From Actinomycetota bacterium (GTDB lineage: Bacteria > Actinomycetota > Actinomycetes > Nanopelagicales > Nanopelagicaceae), in assembly GCA_009927575.1 (NCBI GenBank), contig RFMS01000171.1, positions 1-39,172 of the forward strand: a stretch of 39,172 nt of DNA. Direction: 5' to 3'. Below, in pieces: positions 9,609 to 17,919 of the stretch (position 1 is its first letter; every line of letters starts with the position of its first letter). A model generated the notes under the pieces. The model ran no database searches. It was not told the DNA's origin and saw nothing but the letters and a program-made list of their open reading frames with translations. The translations under genes were made by a program, and so were the position numbers.

Positions 9609-10313
9609 ATGTCACGAAAACTTCGGCGGCGATTGATCTGGATCGCTTCGATATTTGTGGTGAGCGCTCTAGCTTACGTTTTGGGTTGGTCTCAGATATT
9701 TCGTGTGACAGGAATTTCAATCGATGGCCTACAACCGCAGGCAACAGAATTGATCTCGTCCCAAATCAAGCGTGAGTCACTCATCGAGATCGGAAAGCCG
9801 TTAGCACGAGTCGACGGTCGAGTTGTTAAGAGAGCACTTTTAAAGAATCAATGGATTGAGAATGTCCGAGTTAATCGACATTGGTTCTCCGGCGAAATTC
9901 ATATCTTTGTCGATCAGATGAATGCAATCGCTCGCATCAGCTCAACGAATGGGTTTGAATACTTAACAGATCAAGGCGTCATTGCAGAGTTTCCTGAAGA
10001 GCTCACCATTTCGGTGCCAACAGTGTCGGGAAATGTCCAAGATAAAGCGAACGCAGAACGAGCCCAAGAGTTATTAGGAGAACTTTCCGGAGCCCTTGAC
10101 TCTCGATTAACCATCACAAGCATGTCGATTGGTTCACCCACCTCTTTCTCAACCGTTGCGACAATTGGTGAACAACAGCTCACTATTCGATGGGGAAGCG
10201 TGAGTGAAATACCGTTGAAAATCAAAGTTTTACAAGGCCTTTTAGCACTTCCTGAAAATTCAAAATTGCGACTTGTAGATCTCTCTGCACCACTGTCGCC
10301 AATCGTTAAATAA
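9609..10313 (+). CDS. ftsQ: FtsQ/DivIB cell-division protein
   Basis: FtsQ is a bitopic membrane protein that scaffolds the divisome through FtsL/FtsB-type partners. From ATG 9609 it has a short basic cytoplasmic tail (SRKLRRR), one transmembrane helix (about residues 10-28), then an extracytoplasmic POTRA-like region (FRVTGISIDGL) and the FtsQ domain (NQWIENVRVNRHWFSGEIHIFV). It is 234 aa. An in-frame ATG at 9573 would overlap murC by 20 bp and add 12 residues; 9609 is preferred because an AGAAGAG purine run lies upstream. Sequence similarity in this family is weak, but topology and position between murC and ftsZ are decisive. Confidence 0.9.
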   Translation: MSRKLRRRLIWIASIFVVSALAYVLGWSQIFRVTGISIDGLQPQATELISSQIKRESLIEIGKPLARVDGRVVKRALLKNQWIENVRVNRHWFSGEIHIFVDQMNAIARISSTNGFEYLTDQGVIAEFPEELTISVPTVSGNVQDKANAERAQELLGELSGALDSRLTITSMSIGSPTSFSTVATIGEQQLTIRWGSVSEIPLKIKVLQGLLALPENSKLRLVDLSAPLSPIVK

Positions 10314-10350
10314 CTTTCATTAAATAAAAATTTTAATTTCGTGTCGGTAT

Positions 10351-10379
10351 TTGCGTGGCCACTCGCGCGCGCCTAGTTT
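10351..10379 (+). promoter_or_regulatory. Candidate ftsZ promoter
   Basis: TTGCGT (10351-10356) and TAGTTT (10374-10379) are separated by exactly 17 nt, resembling a housekeeping actinobacterial promoter (TTGACA, TANNNT). It lies in the 134-nt gap between ftsQ and ftsZ and would start RNA near 10386, giving a leader of about 60 nt. This is a pattern match only. Confidence 0.4.
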
Positions 10380-10396
10380 TACGCATCGTTTAAGGA

Positions 10397-10427
10397 AACT
10401 CTCAGCCTCAAGTTGAGGTGAAGAGTT
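10397..10427 (+). promoter_or_regulatory. Hairpin in the ftsZ leader
   Basis: AACTCT (10397-10402) pairs with AGAGTT (10422-10427), and inside it CCTCA (10406-10410) pairs with TGAGG (10414-10418) around an AGT loop. The two nested stems end just before the purine-rich AGGGGAAAGG (10428-10437) that precedes the GTG start of ftsZ. It has no U-tract, so it is not an intrinsic terminator. A role in FtsZ translation or mRNA stability is inferred from position only. Confidence 0.5.
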
Positions 10428-10447
10428 AGGGGAAAGGCGTCTACATC

Positions 10448-11578
10448 GTGGCATCACCACAGAATTACCTCGCAGTTATCAAAGTTGTCGGTATTGGTGG
10501 CGGTGGCGGTAATGCAATTAATCGCATGATTGATGCTGGACTCAAAGGTGTTGAGTTCATTGCAATTAATACTGATGCACAAGATTTATTAATGAGTGAT
10601 GCAGATGTGAAATTAGATATTGGTAAGAAATTAACAAAAGGATTAGGTGCAGGTGCATCACCAGATTTAGGAAATCAAGCAGCGCTTGATCACGTTGAAG
10701 ATATTGAAGAAGTTCTTCGCGGCGCGGATATGGTCTTTATAACGGCCGGAGAAGGTGGCGGAACCGGAACTGGCGGCGCACCTGTTGTTGCAAAAATTGC
10801 AAAAGATTTAGGCGCACTTACAGTTGGTGTTGTCACTCGTCCATTTTCGTTTGAAGGTAAACGTCGATCGGCTCAAGCAGAAGAAGGAATTGAAAAACTA
10901 CGAAGCGAAGTTGACACTCTTATCGTTATTCCAAATGATCGATTGCTTTCGATATCTGATCGTTCAATTAGTGCAATTGAAGCCTTCAAAACAGCTGACC
11001 AAGTTCTCCTTTCAGGTGTGCAAGGAATTACAGATTTGATTACTACGCCAGGGTTAATAAATTTAGATTTCGCAGATGTTAAGAGCGTAATGGCTGGTGC
11101 CGGTTCTGCACTTATGGGAATTGGTTCGGCTCGTGGTGAATCACGATCAATTCGCGCAGCCGAGCTTGCTATTTCAAGTCCATTGCTAGAAGCATCTATT
11201 GATGGCGCACATGGTGTCTTGCTTTCAATCGCAGGTGGATCAGATCTCGGTCTCTTCGAAATTAGTGAAGCGGCTGAATTGGTTGCCAAATGCGCACATC
11301 CTGATGCCAACATCATTTACGGCACAGTGATTGATGATGCGCTAGGTGATGAAGTGAGAGTGACAGTTATCGCTGCCGGTTTCGATGGTGGTGCGCCTAA
11401 GAAAGTTGAAGTTCCAGTTATTGATTCAGCAACAATCACTGGTCAGGCAAACCCAGTACCAGCAAACGATCCAATTGCAGTGGCACAAGATTCCGGCGAA
11501 GTACGTCCTCGTCGTCGAATTACCTTTCAAGAGCTCGTCTCTGAGGATGAAATCGATATCCCTGATTTCATGAAATAA
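10448..11578 (+). CDS. ftsZ: FtsZ cell-division GTPase
   Basis: This tubulin-like GTPase forms the cytokinetic Z-ring on the cytoplasmic face of the membrane. It is 376 aa with a GTG start. Visible elements are [16 protein letters not shown] (nucleotide loop), the tubulin signature [13 protein letters not shown] near residue 102, the T7-loop region [11 protein letters not shown], a short variable linker and the C-terminal conserved peptide IDIPDFMK that binds partners such as SepF. It is preceded by its own promoter-like element and hairpin leader and is followed 2 nt later by pgeF. Confidence 0.98.
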   Translation: MASPQNYLAVIKVVGIGGGGGNAINRMIDAGLKGVEFIAINTDAQDLLMSDADVKLDIGKKLTKGLGAGASPDLGNQAALDHVEDIEEVLRGADMVFITAGEGGGTGTGGAPVVAKIAKDLGALTVGVVTRPFSFEGKRRSAQAEEGIEKLRSEVDTLIVIPNDRLLSISDRSISAIEAFKTADQVLLSGVQGITDLITTPGLINLDFADVKSVMAGAGSALMGIGSARGESRSIRAAELAISSPLLEASIDGAHGVLLSIAGGSDLGLFEISEAAELVAKCAHPDANIIYGTVIDDALGDEVRVTVIAAGFDGGAPKKVEVPVIDSATITGQANPVPANDPIAVAQDSGEVRPRRRITFQELVSEDEIDIPDFMK

Positions 11579-11580
11579 CT

Positions 11581-12223
11581 ATGGTTCGCGAGTTCTTTAC
11601 CTCGCGCGCCGATGGAAATCTCGCGCTCCATGTGGGAGATGACCCCGAGATTGTGTCGCAGAATCGCTTATCACTTTCCACTCGGTTGCGGCTTCCTGCT
11701 CACCACGTGAAATATATGAACCAAGTTCACGGAAATGACGTTGGCATCGTTAATAAAGAATCTCCACTTGTTACTGCTGATGCGCTCTTCACGACTGAAA
11801 AAGAGATCGCTCTTGTGGTTCTGGTTGCCGACTGCGCTCCAATTTTACTTCGTTCCGAGCGAGCAATTGCAGCTGTTCATGTGGGTCGCCAAGGCTTAGT
11901 AAAGAACATCATTGATAACACCATCAAGGCATTTCACCAGATTGGCGATAGAGAAATTTACGCAACGATTGGCCCAGCTATTTGTGGTGCGTGCTATGAA
12001 GTTTCGCCGGAAATGTATCGCGACGTTATCGCTGAATTTCCAGCGTGTGCAACAAACGATAAAGATCATTCACTCAATCTTCGTTTCCGGAGCAATCTCT
12101 CAATTACAGAGCCATGGAGTTCATATTACGAACCAAAGCCGATGTACTCGGGAAAGTTCTGATCTGTACTCCTATCGAGCAGACCAGAAATGCGGAAGAT
12201 TTGCCGGAGTGATTTCATGGTAG
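11581..12223 (+). CDS. pgeF: PgeF/YfiH laccase-domain protein, frameshifted
   Basis: Members of this family (DUF152/YfiH) act as purine nucleoside phosphorylase/adenosine deaminase or as peptidoglycan-editing amidases. Metal-site motifs are present: MNQVHGNDV, VLVADCAPILL, AAVHVGRQGL and GPAICGACYEV. As written the frame ends at 12162 with an atypical tail. The +1 frame carries SGAISQLQSHGV followed by RCTRESSDLYSYRAD and CGRFAGVISW, the normal C terminus. Dropping one T from the TTT at 12084-12086 gives NLRSGAISQLQ and a 213-aa protein ending at 12223, overlapping yggS by 7 bp. ftsZ-pgeF-yggS order is typical of Actinobacteria. The frameshift is probably an error in the sequence. Confidence 0.9.
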
Positions 12224-12891
12224 ATCAACGCCAGCGAGAGATTGCTGAGAACCTAGAGAGCGTACGAGCACGGATCACTAGTGCAGCAAAGAGCTCAGGT
12301 CGAAATAGTGATGAGATCACCTTAATCGTTGTTACTAAAACCTACCCAGTAGAAGATATTCAGCGTTTACATGGACTTGGTCAAAGACATTTTGGCGAAA
12401 ATCGAATTCTTGAAGGTGCGGAGAAAGCTGCCATGCGTTTGCCTGATGCAATATGGCATTTCCAAGGACAAATCCAAAGTAACAAAATTAAAGATCTTGT
12501 GAATTGGGCAGATGTGATTCACTCACTTGATGATCTTCGCCATGCTGAAAAAATCAATGAAAGAGTGGACGTCAAGAAAGTGCTGATTCAAGTAAGTCTC
12601 GATGGCGAACTTCATCGAGGTGGCGTTGCCCCAGACCATATCCATGAATTGGCAGAAGAGATCATAGGAATGTCACATCTCGAGCTAAAAGGCTTGATGG
12701 CCGTTGCGCCACTCGAAGAAGAACCAGATATGGCCTTTTCGAGATTGGCCACGATTTTTCAGCGATTTATAAGGGATTTTCCACAATGCAACTGGCTATC
12801 AGCGGGAATGAGTAATGATTTTGAATCAGCAATTTCCCATGGCGCGACACATGTCAGGGTAGGTAGTTCAATCCTCGGAAAGCGCAGTTAG
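12217..12891 (+). CDS. yggS: YggS family PLP homeostasis protein
   Basis: This is a cytoplasmic pyridoxal-phosphate-binding protein of the alanine-racemase-fold PLPBP family, involved in vitamin B6 and amino-acid homeostasis with no established catalytic reaction. The PLP lysine is in LIVVTKTYP, and HFGENRILEGAEKA, IWHFQGQIQSNKIK and LSAGMSNDFESAI are family signatures. I chose ATG 12217 (MVDQRQREIAENLE), giving 224 aa; an in-frame ATG at 12190 would add residues encoded inside pgeF. It commonly sits between ftsZ and sepF in Gram-positive bacteria. Confidence 0.93.
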   Translation: MVDQRQREIAENLESVRARITSAAKSSGRNSDEITLIVVTKTYPVEDIQRLHGLGQRHFGENRILEGAEKAAMRLPDAIWHFQGQIQSNKIKDLVNWADVIHSLDDLRHAEKINERVDVKKVLIQVSLDGELHRGGVAPDHIHELAEEIIGMSHLELKGLMAVAPLEEEPDMAFSRLATIFQRFIRDFPQCNWLSAGMSNDFESAISHGATHVRVGSSILGKRS

Positions 12892-12897
12892 CCCTTC

Positions 12898-12903
12898 TAA
12901 AAT
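12898..12903 (+). promoter_or_regulatory. -10 element for leaderless sepF
   Basis: TAAAAT lies 6 nt before the ATG of sepF, so RNA would begin at or very near the start codon. No Shine-Dalgarno sequence is visible, consistent with leaderless translation, which is common in Actinobacteria. The -35 region is weak. This is one of several identical arrangements in the window. Confidence 0.45.
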
Positions 12904-12909
12904 TTAGCC

Positions 12910-13392
12910 ATGGTAAAAGCGCTACGAAAAGTAACCAACTATCTTGGTTTAACAGAAGACGATCTTGTAACTTCGACAGAAGTTGCGGAAGCTCCAGTTG
13001 TACGTCGTCCTGCAATGACACCGAGAGTGACATCAAGTGTCGCACCAGCAACTACGCCACGACTTACAGTTGCACAACCATTAGTTGAAGCTGAACCAAT
13101 CGCAGCACCAGCGCTTGATCGAATTGTCACGCTTCACCCTCGGTTCTACTCTGAAGCTCGAACAATCGGAGAACATTTCCGAACAGGTTCGCCAGTCATT
13201 ATGAATCTCTCCGACATGGAAGAGAGCGAACGTAAGCGACTTGTTGATTTCGCATCCGGACTTGTCTTTGGACATGCAGGAACAATTGAACGTGTGACAC
13301 CAAAAGTTTTCCTTCTCTCACCACCAAATGTGATGGTTAGTACTGAGATGAAGGCAGCGGCAGCGGACGCAAGTTTCTTTAACCAGAGCTGA
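12910..13392 (+). CDS. sepF: SepF Z-ring membrane anchor
   Basis: SepF tethers and bundles FtsZ at the membrane and is the principal FtsZ anchor in Actinobacteria, which lack FtsA. It is 160 aa. The N-terminal amphipathic region is MVKALRKVTNYLGL, followed by a Val/Ala/Pro/Thr-rich linker (about residues 25-65) and the folded SepF domain (about 75-150) with FRTGSPVIMNLSDMEESERKRLVDFASG and TPKVFLLSPPNV. No Shine-Dalgarno sequence is visible, and a -10-like TAAAAT sits 6 nt before the ATG. It lies 18 nt after yggS and just before yggT, the usual order. Confidence 0.95.
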   Translation: MVKALRKVTNYLGLTEDDLVTSTEVAEAPVVRRPAMTPRVTSSVAPATTPRLTVAQPLVEAEPIAAPALDRIVTLHPRFYSEARTIGEHFRTGSPVIMNLSDMEESERKRLVDFASGLVFGHAGTIERVTPKVFLLSPPNVMVSTEMKAAAADASFFNQS

Positions 13393-13395
13393 TTT

Positions 13396-13674
13396 GTGGG
13401 TAGCGCCGGGTCGTTAATTGCGACGCTTCTCGAACTCTATTTATTTATCCTCTTTGCTCGCTTAATTCTCGATTACGTTCGCATGTTTGCGCGTAATTGG
13501 CGTCCGCGAGGTTTGATGCTTCCGATCGCAGAAATCATTTATGCGCTGACAGATAAGCCGCTCTCGTTTATCCGACGGTTTGTGCCACCGCTGCGATTAG
13601 GCGCGGTCGCACTCGATCTTTCGTTCATCGTTCTCTTTTTTGTCGTTCAATTCCTAGCCAACGCACTGCGTTAA
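13396..13674 (+). CDS. yggT: YggT family membrane protein
   Basis: This is a small integral membrane protein of 92 aa with two hydrophobic segments (about 6-25 and 67-90) separated by a loop containing NWRPRG and DKPLSFIRRFVPPLRLGAVALDLS, typical of YggT. Family members are linked to osmotic tolerance and division-site organisation, but their biochemistry is unknown. The GTG start follows sepF by 3 nt. The stop codon overlaps the convergent ileS stop by 3 nt, leaving no space for a terminator. The actinobacterial divIVA gene that normally comes next is missing. Confidence 0.88.
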   Translation: MGSAGSLIATLLELYLFILFARLILDYVRMFARNWRPRGLMLPIAEIIYALTDKPLSFIRRFVPPLRLGAVALDLSFIVLFFVVQFLANALR

Positions 13675-16600
13675 GAACTTTTCGACACCTTCAGAGTTAG
13701 TTGCAGTTCATTCTCTGCAAGTTGAAGCGCGGGATCACGAACAATCGATAACGCAAGCACTTCTTGCGCTATCTCATCCGAATGGTTAGCAATCGCATTA
13801 GCTACTTCATCTGCAGCGTTCCAGGTAAGTGAAATTCGATCGGTTACCTCGAGCCCGACTCGTTTTCGCTCATCTTGGACAGCGCGAATTACCTCTCGCA
13901 CGTATCCGGCAGCAATTAACGAAGGCGTAAGTGTGAGATCAAGTGCAACGCTCTCTCCAGAGTGACTTGAGACCGACCACCCTTCGCGTGGCGTTTCGGT
14001 AATTACTAAGTCAGATTCGGTCAGTTCCGCGTTCGCTGAATTGCCCTGCGAATCGGTATAGGCAATTTCAACAACTTTCTGGCGCCGAAGTTCTTGAACA
14101 AGTTCTTCAGGATTAACAGAAGATAGTGCGCGAGCAATCGCTTGCACATCTGCACCGTAACGAGCGCCGAGCGATCGGAAATTAGCCTTAAGCGAGACAT
14201 CTACTAATCCACCACCGGCGGATGCCAGATCATCAAGTACGAGCACGTTGAGTTCATCAGCGATTTGATCTTTTAATTGTTGATCAAGCGCGGTCCAACC
14301 TGGTGCAGCAATGAGTGCACGGGAGAGTGGCTGTCGGATTTTCACTTGCGACTCGGCACGAGATGCTCTGCCTAATTCAACTAAGTCGCCTCGTCTGAGC
14401 AACCTGAGATGAGAGTGCGCTATCGATTACTGCCGTATCAACAGTAGGGAAATCTGCTAAGTGAACAGACTCAGCTGCAGAACTATTGACTGGTCGAATG
14501 AGTTCTTGCCATACATGTTCAGTAATAAATGGAACAAGTGGCGACATCAAAAGCGTGAGTTTCTCAAGGCACTCATAAAGTGTTTCAAGCGCCATCAGAT
14601 CACCATCCCAGAACCGGCGACGTGAACGACGAACATACCAATTCGAAAGATCGTCGATAAAAGTTGCTAAATGTTTTCCAGCGCTCTGAGAATCGAAATT
14701 TTCTAGAGCCGAATCAACGCTTTCAATCACCTGATGGAGCTCAGAGATAATCCAACGATCCATCATTGGACGCTGCGATATGGGCGAAGGCGAAGTAGGA
14801 AGTGAAAATTCTGAGGCACGTGCATAGAGAGAGAGGAATGAGACGGTATTCCAATATGTCAGCAGTGTTTTTCGCACGACATCAGAGATCGCATCATGTC
14901 CCACTCGTCGAGCGCTCCAGGGAGAGCCAGCCGCCAGCATGTACCAACGAACCGCGTCCGCGCCGTGTTGGTCCATCAAAGGAATTGGTTCAAGCACATT
15001 TCCAAGGTGCTTACTCATCTTGCGACCATCTTTATCCAAGATATGTCCAAGACAGAGGACGGTTTTATATGACGATTTATCAAAGACTAAAGTGCCAATT
15101 GCCATCAATGTATAGAACCAACCGCGAGTTTGATCAATCGCTTCGCAGATAAAGTCCGCAGGATAAGACTGATTAAATTTCTCGACTGAACCTGGTTTAT
15201 GAGGATAGCCCCATTGCGCAAAGGGCATTGCGCCCGAGTCATACCAACAATCGATGACTTCACTCACGCGCACCATCGTTGATTGACATTCTTTACAAGC
15301 GAAAGTGACATCATCAACAAATGGGCGATGAGGATTGATCTCGGTGACATCTCTACCTGCTACATCACTAAGCTCTTTAAGAGAACCTACGCAGATTTCA
15401 TGCTTATTCTCGCACCGCCAAATTGGCAGCGGCGTACCCCAATAACGGTTTCGTGAGACAGCCCAATCAATGTTGTTAGTTAGCCAATCACCGTAGCGAC
15501 CAGTCTTAATCGTTTCGGGATGCCAATCAGTCGAAGTGTTTTCTCGGATGAGCGCATCTTTAATTTGAGTGGTGCGGATGTACCACGATGGTTGCGCGTA
15601 ATAAATAAGAACGGTGTGGCAACGCCAGCAGTGTGGGTAAGAGTGTTCATACGGTTGATGCTTAAATAATTTACCTGATGTTTTAAGCGCTTTGACTAAA
15701 GTTTTATCGGCTTCTTTAAAGAAGAGCCCGCCTACCAAAGCTAGATCAGATTCAAAATGCCCATTAGAGAGCACTGGATTCACAACAGGAAGTCCATAAG
15801 CGCGACAGACTTGAAGATCATCCGCACCAAATGCAGGCGATTGATGAACTAATCCGGTGCCATCGTCAACTGTTACGTAGTCGGCCAAGACCACATAATG
15901 CGAGTTGGGAATTTCAACTAAATCAAAGGGACGCTCATACGTAGTCTTCTCAAGATCTTTACCCAATACTTTTTCGAGAACTTCATGTTCTGGCGAAACT
16001 CGAGCGATTAAATCCTCCGCAACGATAACTACTTCAGAACTATCTTCGTTCTTGATTCTCGCAACGACATACGTCACTCGCGGGTTTACTGCGACGGCTG
16101 TATTTGAAACCAAGGTCCATGGAGTTGTTGTCCATACAAGAAGTGATGCTTTAAGTTGAGCAAATTTCCCTGAAGTTACAGGGAAGCGAACGTAAACTGA
16201 GGGATCAGTTACAGTCTCATAGCCTTGTGCAAGTTCATGATCTGAAAGTCCAGTGCCGCATCGCGGACAGTACGGAGCAACTCGATGGTCTTGAACAAGT
16301 AGTCCTTTTTTCCAGATTTCAGAGAGTGACCACCAGACGCTCTCGATATATTCATGTGACATCGTCCAATACGCTTGATCAAAATCAACCCAAAAACCCA
16401 TGCGTTCTGTCATCGCAGTAAATTCTGCGACGTGGCGTTGTACTGATTCACGACATTTGTCATTGAATTCAGCGATACCGAATTTTTCGATATCTCCTTT
16501 ACCGGAGAAGCCGAGTTCTTTTTCGACGGCAATCTCTACGGGCAAACCATGACAATCCCAACCAGCGTTACGGATGACATGCTTGCCTTTCATCGTGTGA

Positions 16601-16833
16601 AAACGTGGAAAGACATCTTTAAATACGCGCGCTTCAATGTGGTGGGTTCCAGGTTTGCCATTAGCGGTCGGGGGACCTTCGTAAAAAGTCCAGGACGTTC
16701 CACCAGCTCGCGCGGCAACGCTTGCTTCAAAGATTTTCTTTTCTCGCCAAAACCTCAAAATTTCATGTTCAGTTTTCGGAAGATCGATTTGAGGTGCGAT
16801 AGATCGAAATGGTGAAGTGTTCTCTTTACTCAT
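13671..16833 (-). CDS. ileS: Isoleucyl-tRNA synthetase, frameshifted near the 3' end
   Basis: IleRS charges tRNA-Ile with isoleucine. The class I HIGH-type motif appears as PGTHHIE near residue 62 and KMSKS as KMSKH near residue 604. A CP1 editing domain lies between them, including the WTTTPWTL segment. This motif style resembles the eukaryote-like type 2 IleRS common in Actinobacteria. Start ATG 16833 (MSKENTSPF) follows GGAGG by 5 nt; an upstream in-frame ATG at 16911 lies inside the T-box leader and is rejected. As written, one frame ends at 14377 after AQTRRLS and the tail resumes in another frame (LVELGRASRAES...). Removing one base near 14380-14388 gives QTRRLVELGRASRAE and a 1053-aa enzyme, normal length. 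Its stop overlaps yggT's stop. Confidence 0.95.
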
Positions 16834-17005
16834 AACCGCCTCCGAATAACTCACTGGAGGGACGGTTCTTACAAACCGCGGTACCACCCGCCTTGCGCAG
16901 AAATGCGCCACTTACTTTGTTCGGCCCGTTCTACTCAGATTAAAGATCGTGTGAGACCTGTAAATCTTTTCTTCGAGCGGCTCAGAGGTGATTGCCTCAT
17001 CAACG
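16834..17005 (-). promoter_or_regulatory. T-box riboswitch controlling ileS translation
   Basis: On the minus strand the leader carries the conserved T-box core GGGTGGTACCGCGG (complement of about 16875-16888), which binds the uncharged tRNA acceptor end. Upstream, GAGG and CCTC (complement 16995-16998 and 16985-16988) form a short hairpin whose loop CAATCA contains ATC, an isoleucine codon (complement 16990-16992), as in the ultrashort stem I class of actinobacterial ileS T-boxes. Downstream, AACCG-TC-CCTCC (complement 16856-16867) can pair with GGAGG-CGGTT (complement 16834-16843), hiding the Shine-Dalgarno of ileS. There is no poly-U terminator, so control should be translational: uncharged tRNA-Ile would free the ribosome-binding site. 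Confidence 0.9.
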
Positions 17006-17021
17006 CCTTCGCGAGGTCACA

Positions 17022-17027
17022 ATTCTA
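17022..17027 (-). promoter_or_regulatory. Candidate -10 element for the ileS T-box transcript
   Basis: On the minus strand TAGAAT (complement 17022-17027) lies about 20 nt before the specifier hairpin and would start the RNA near 17015. The -35 region at a 17-nt spacing is poor (CACGTC), so this is a tentative call. It places the ileS promoter in the 79-nt space between the T-box and the divergent DksA/TraR-like gene start. Confidence 0.3.
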
Positions 17028-17081
17028 ATGCATTCTCTCGTGCAGACGTGAGCCTGAATGGCTTTTCGTGGCCAGAGCGCA

Positions 17082-17087
17082 TAGCCT
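17082..17087 (+). promoter_or_regulatory. Candidate -10 element for the DksA/TraR-like gene
   Basis: TAGCCT fits TANNNT and lies 8 nt before the GTG start at 17096. No Shine-Dalgarno sequence is visible. The spacing is slightly longer than the 6-7 nt of the other leaderless candidates in this window, and the -35 region is unconvincing. Confidence 0.25.
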
Positions 17088-17095
17088 TCGCGGCT

Positions 17096-17919
17096 GTGCC
17101 ACTGAAAAAACTTCTTAAAAAGGTAGCCAAGAAGGCAGCCCCAAAAAAATCTGCGCCGCAAAAAAAGGCGAATAAGCCCGCAGCAAAGAAGCCTGTTGCT
17201 AAGAAGAACTTAGCTAAGAAAGTTCCAGCTAAAAAAGCTCCTGCGAAGAAAGCCCCAGTAAAGAAGGCACCAGCGAAAATTGTTCCGGCCAAAGTTGCTC
17301 AGGCTAAAAAGGCGCCAGTCCGTCCAATTATTAAAGCGCCAAATAAGACAGCGCTTACCTCAAGTACCGCTAAAGGCGGAGCAACAACAATTTCCGTTTA
17401 CAAACCAGAGATTGAAGAACAAGCAGCGGCAGTTGTCGAAGAGAAGCGGTTATCACTTACTCCGCCACCACGACCTGTAAAGACTGGGAAGAAGAGCGCA
17501 CCACTCAAACCAATTAAGGCAGCTCCCGCTCCGTTGGTCGTGAAAGATGCCGATGAATCGTGGAGCGCGCCGAGTTGAAAGCAATTCGATCAGAGATTGC
17601 AAAAGATCTTGTTCGCCTCAAAGCAGAGTTGAAAGAAGTTGAGAGCGAGATGGATGATCTCATCGCGGCGTCAGGTGTTGGCGCGGGCGATGACCAAGCC
17701 GATGCCGGGACCAAGACTTTCGAACGAGAGCATGAGATGTCCCTTGTGTACAACGCACGTGACATGGTTTTGCAAACCGAACGAGCGCTTGAACGAATCG
17801 ATACAAAAACTTATGGACGTTGTGAAGATTGCGGGAATGCAATCGGAAAAGCTCGACTTCAAGTATTTCCACGTGCAACGTTATGCATGGTCTGCAAGCA
17901 GAAGGAAGAGCGTCGCTGA
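17096..17919 (+). CDS. DksA/TraR-type zinc-finger protein with Lys/Ala-rich N-terminal tail, frameshifted
   Basis: The C-terminal half is a TraR/DksA C4 zinc-finger protein: a coiled-coil region (ELKAIRSEIAKDLVRLKAE), DDQADAGTKTFEREHE, then the zinc ligands CEDCGNAIGKARLQVFPRAT and LCMVC. The N-terminal half has about 80 residues of Lys/Ala/Pro repeats (AKKAPAKKAPVKKAPAK), like histone H1-like tails that bind nucleic acid. As written the halves are in different frames: the first ends at 17578 with DESWSAPS, the second opens at GTG 17560. One extra G in GCGCGCC (about 17566-17571) gives SWSAAELKAIRSE, the junction seen in actinobacterial homologues, and a single protein of about 274 aa. Start GTG 17096 is preferred over 16988, which lies in the divergent T-box. 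A role in transcription near RNA polymerase is inferred from the family. Confidence 0.85.

Noticed and set aside
10873-11316. 147-codon minus-strand open frame inside ftsZ
   Set aside because: Shadow of the conserved ftsZ coding sequence, with no recognisable domain and no upstream signals.
16833-16911. Longer ileS start at 16911
   Set aside because: The extra 26 residues would be encoded by the T-box core and sequester; ATG 16833 has GGAGG at 5 nt and begins with a normal IleRS N terminus.
17017-17292. Minus-strand frame encoding AGAFFAGAF-like hydrophobic repeats
   Set aside because: It is the reverse complement of the Lys/Ala-rich tail of the DksA/TraR-like gene, and the upstream part lies in the T-box region.
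17140-17330. AAG/GCT-rich repeats as a possible CRISPR or satellite
   Set aside because: Irregular, coding, low-complexity Lys/Ala/Pro codons with no spacers.
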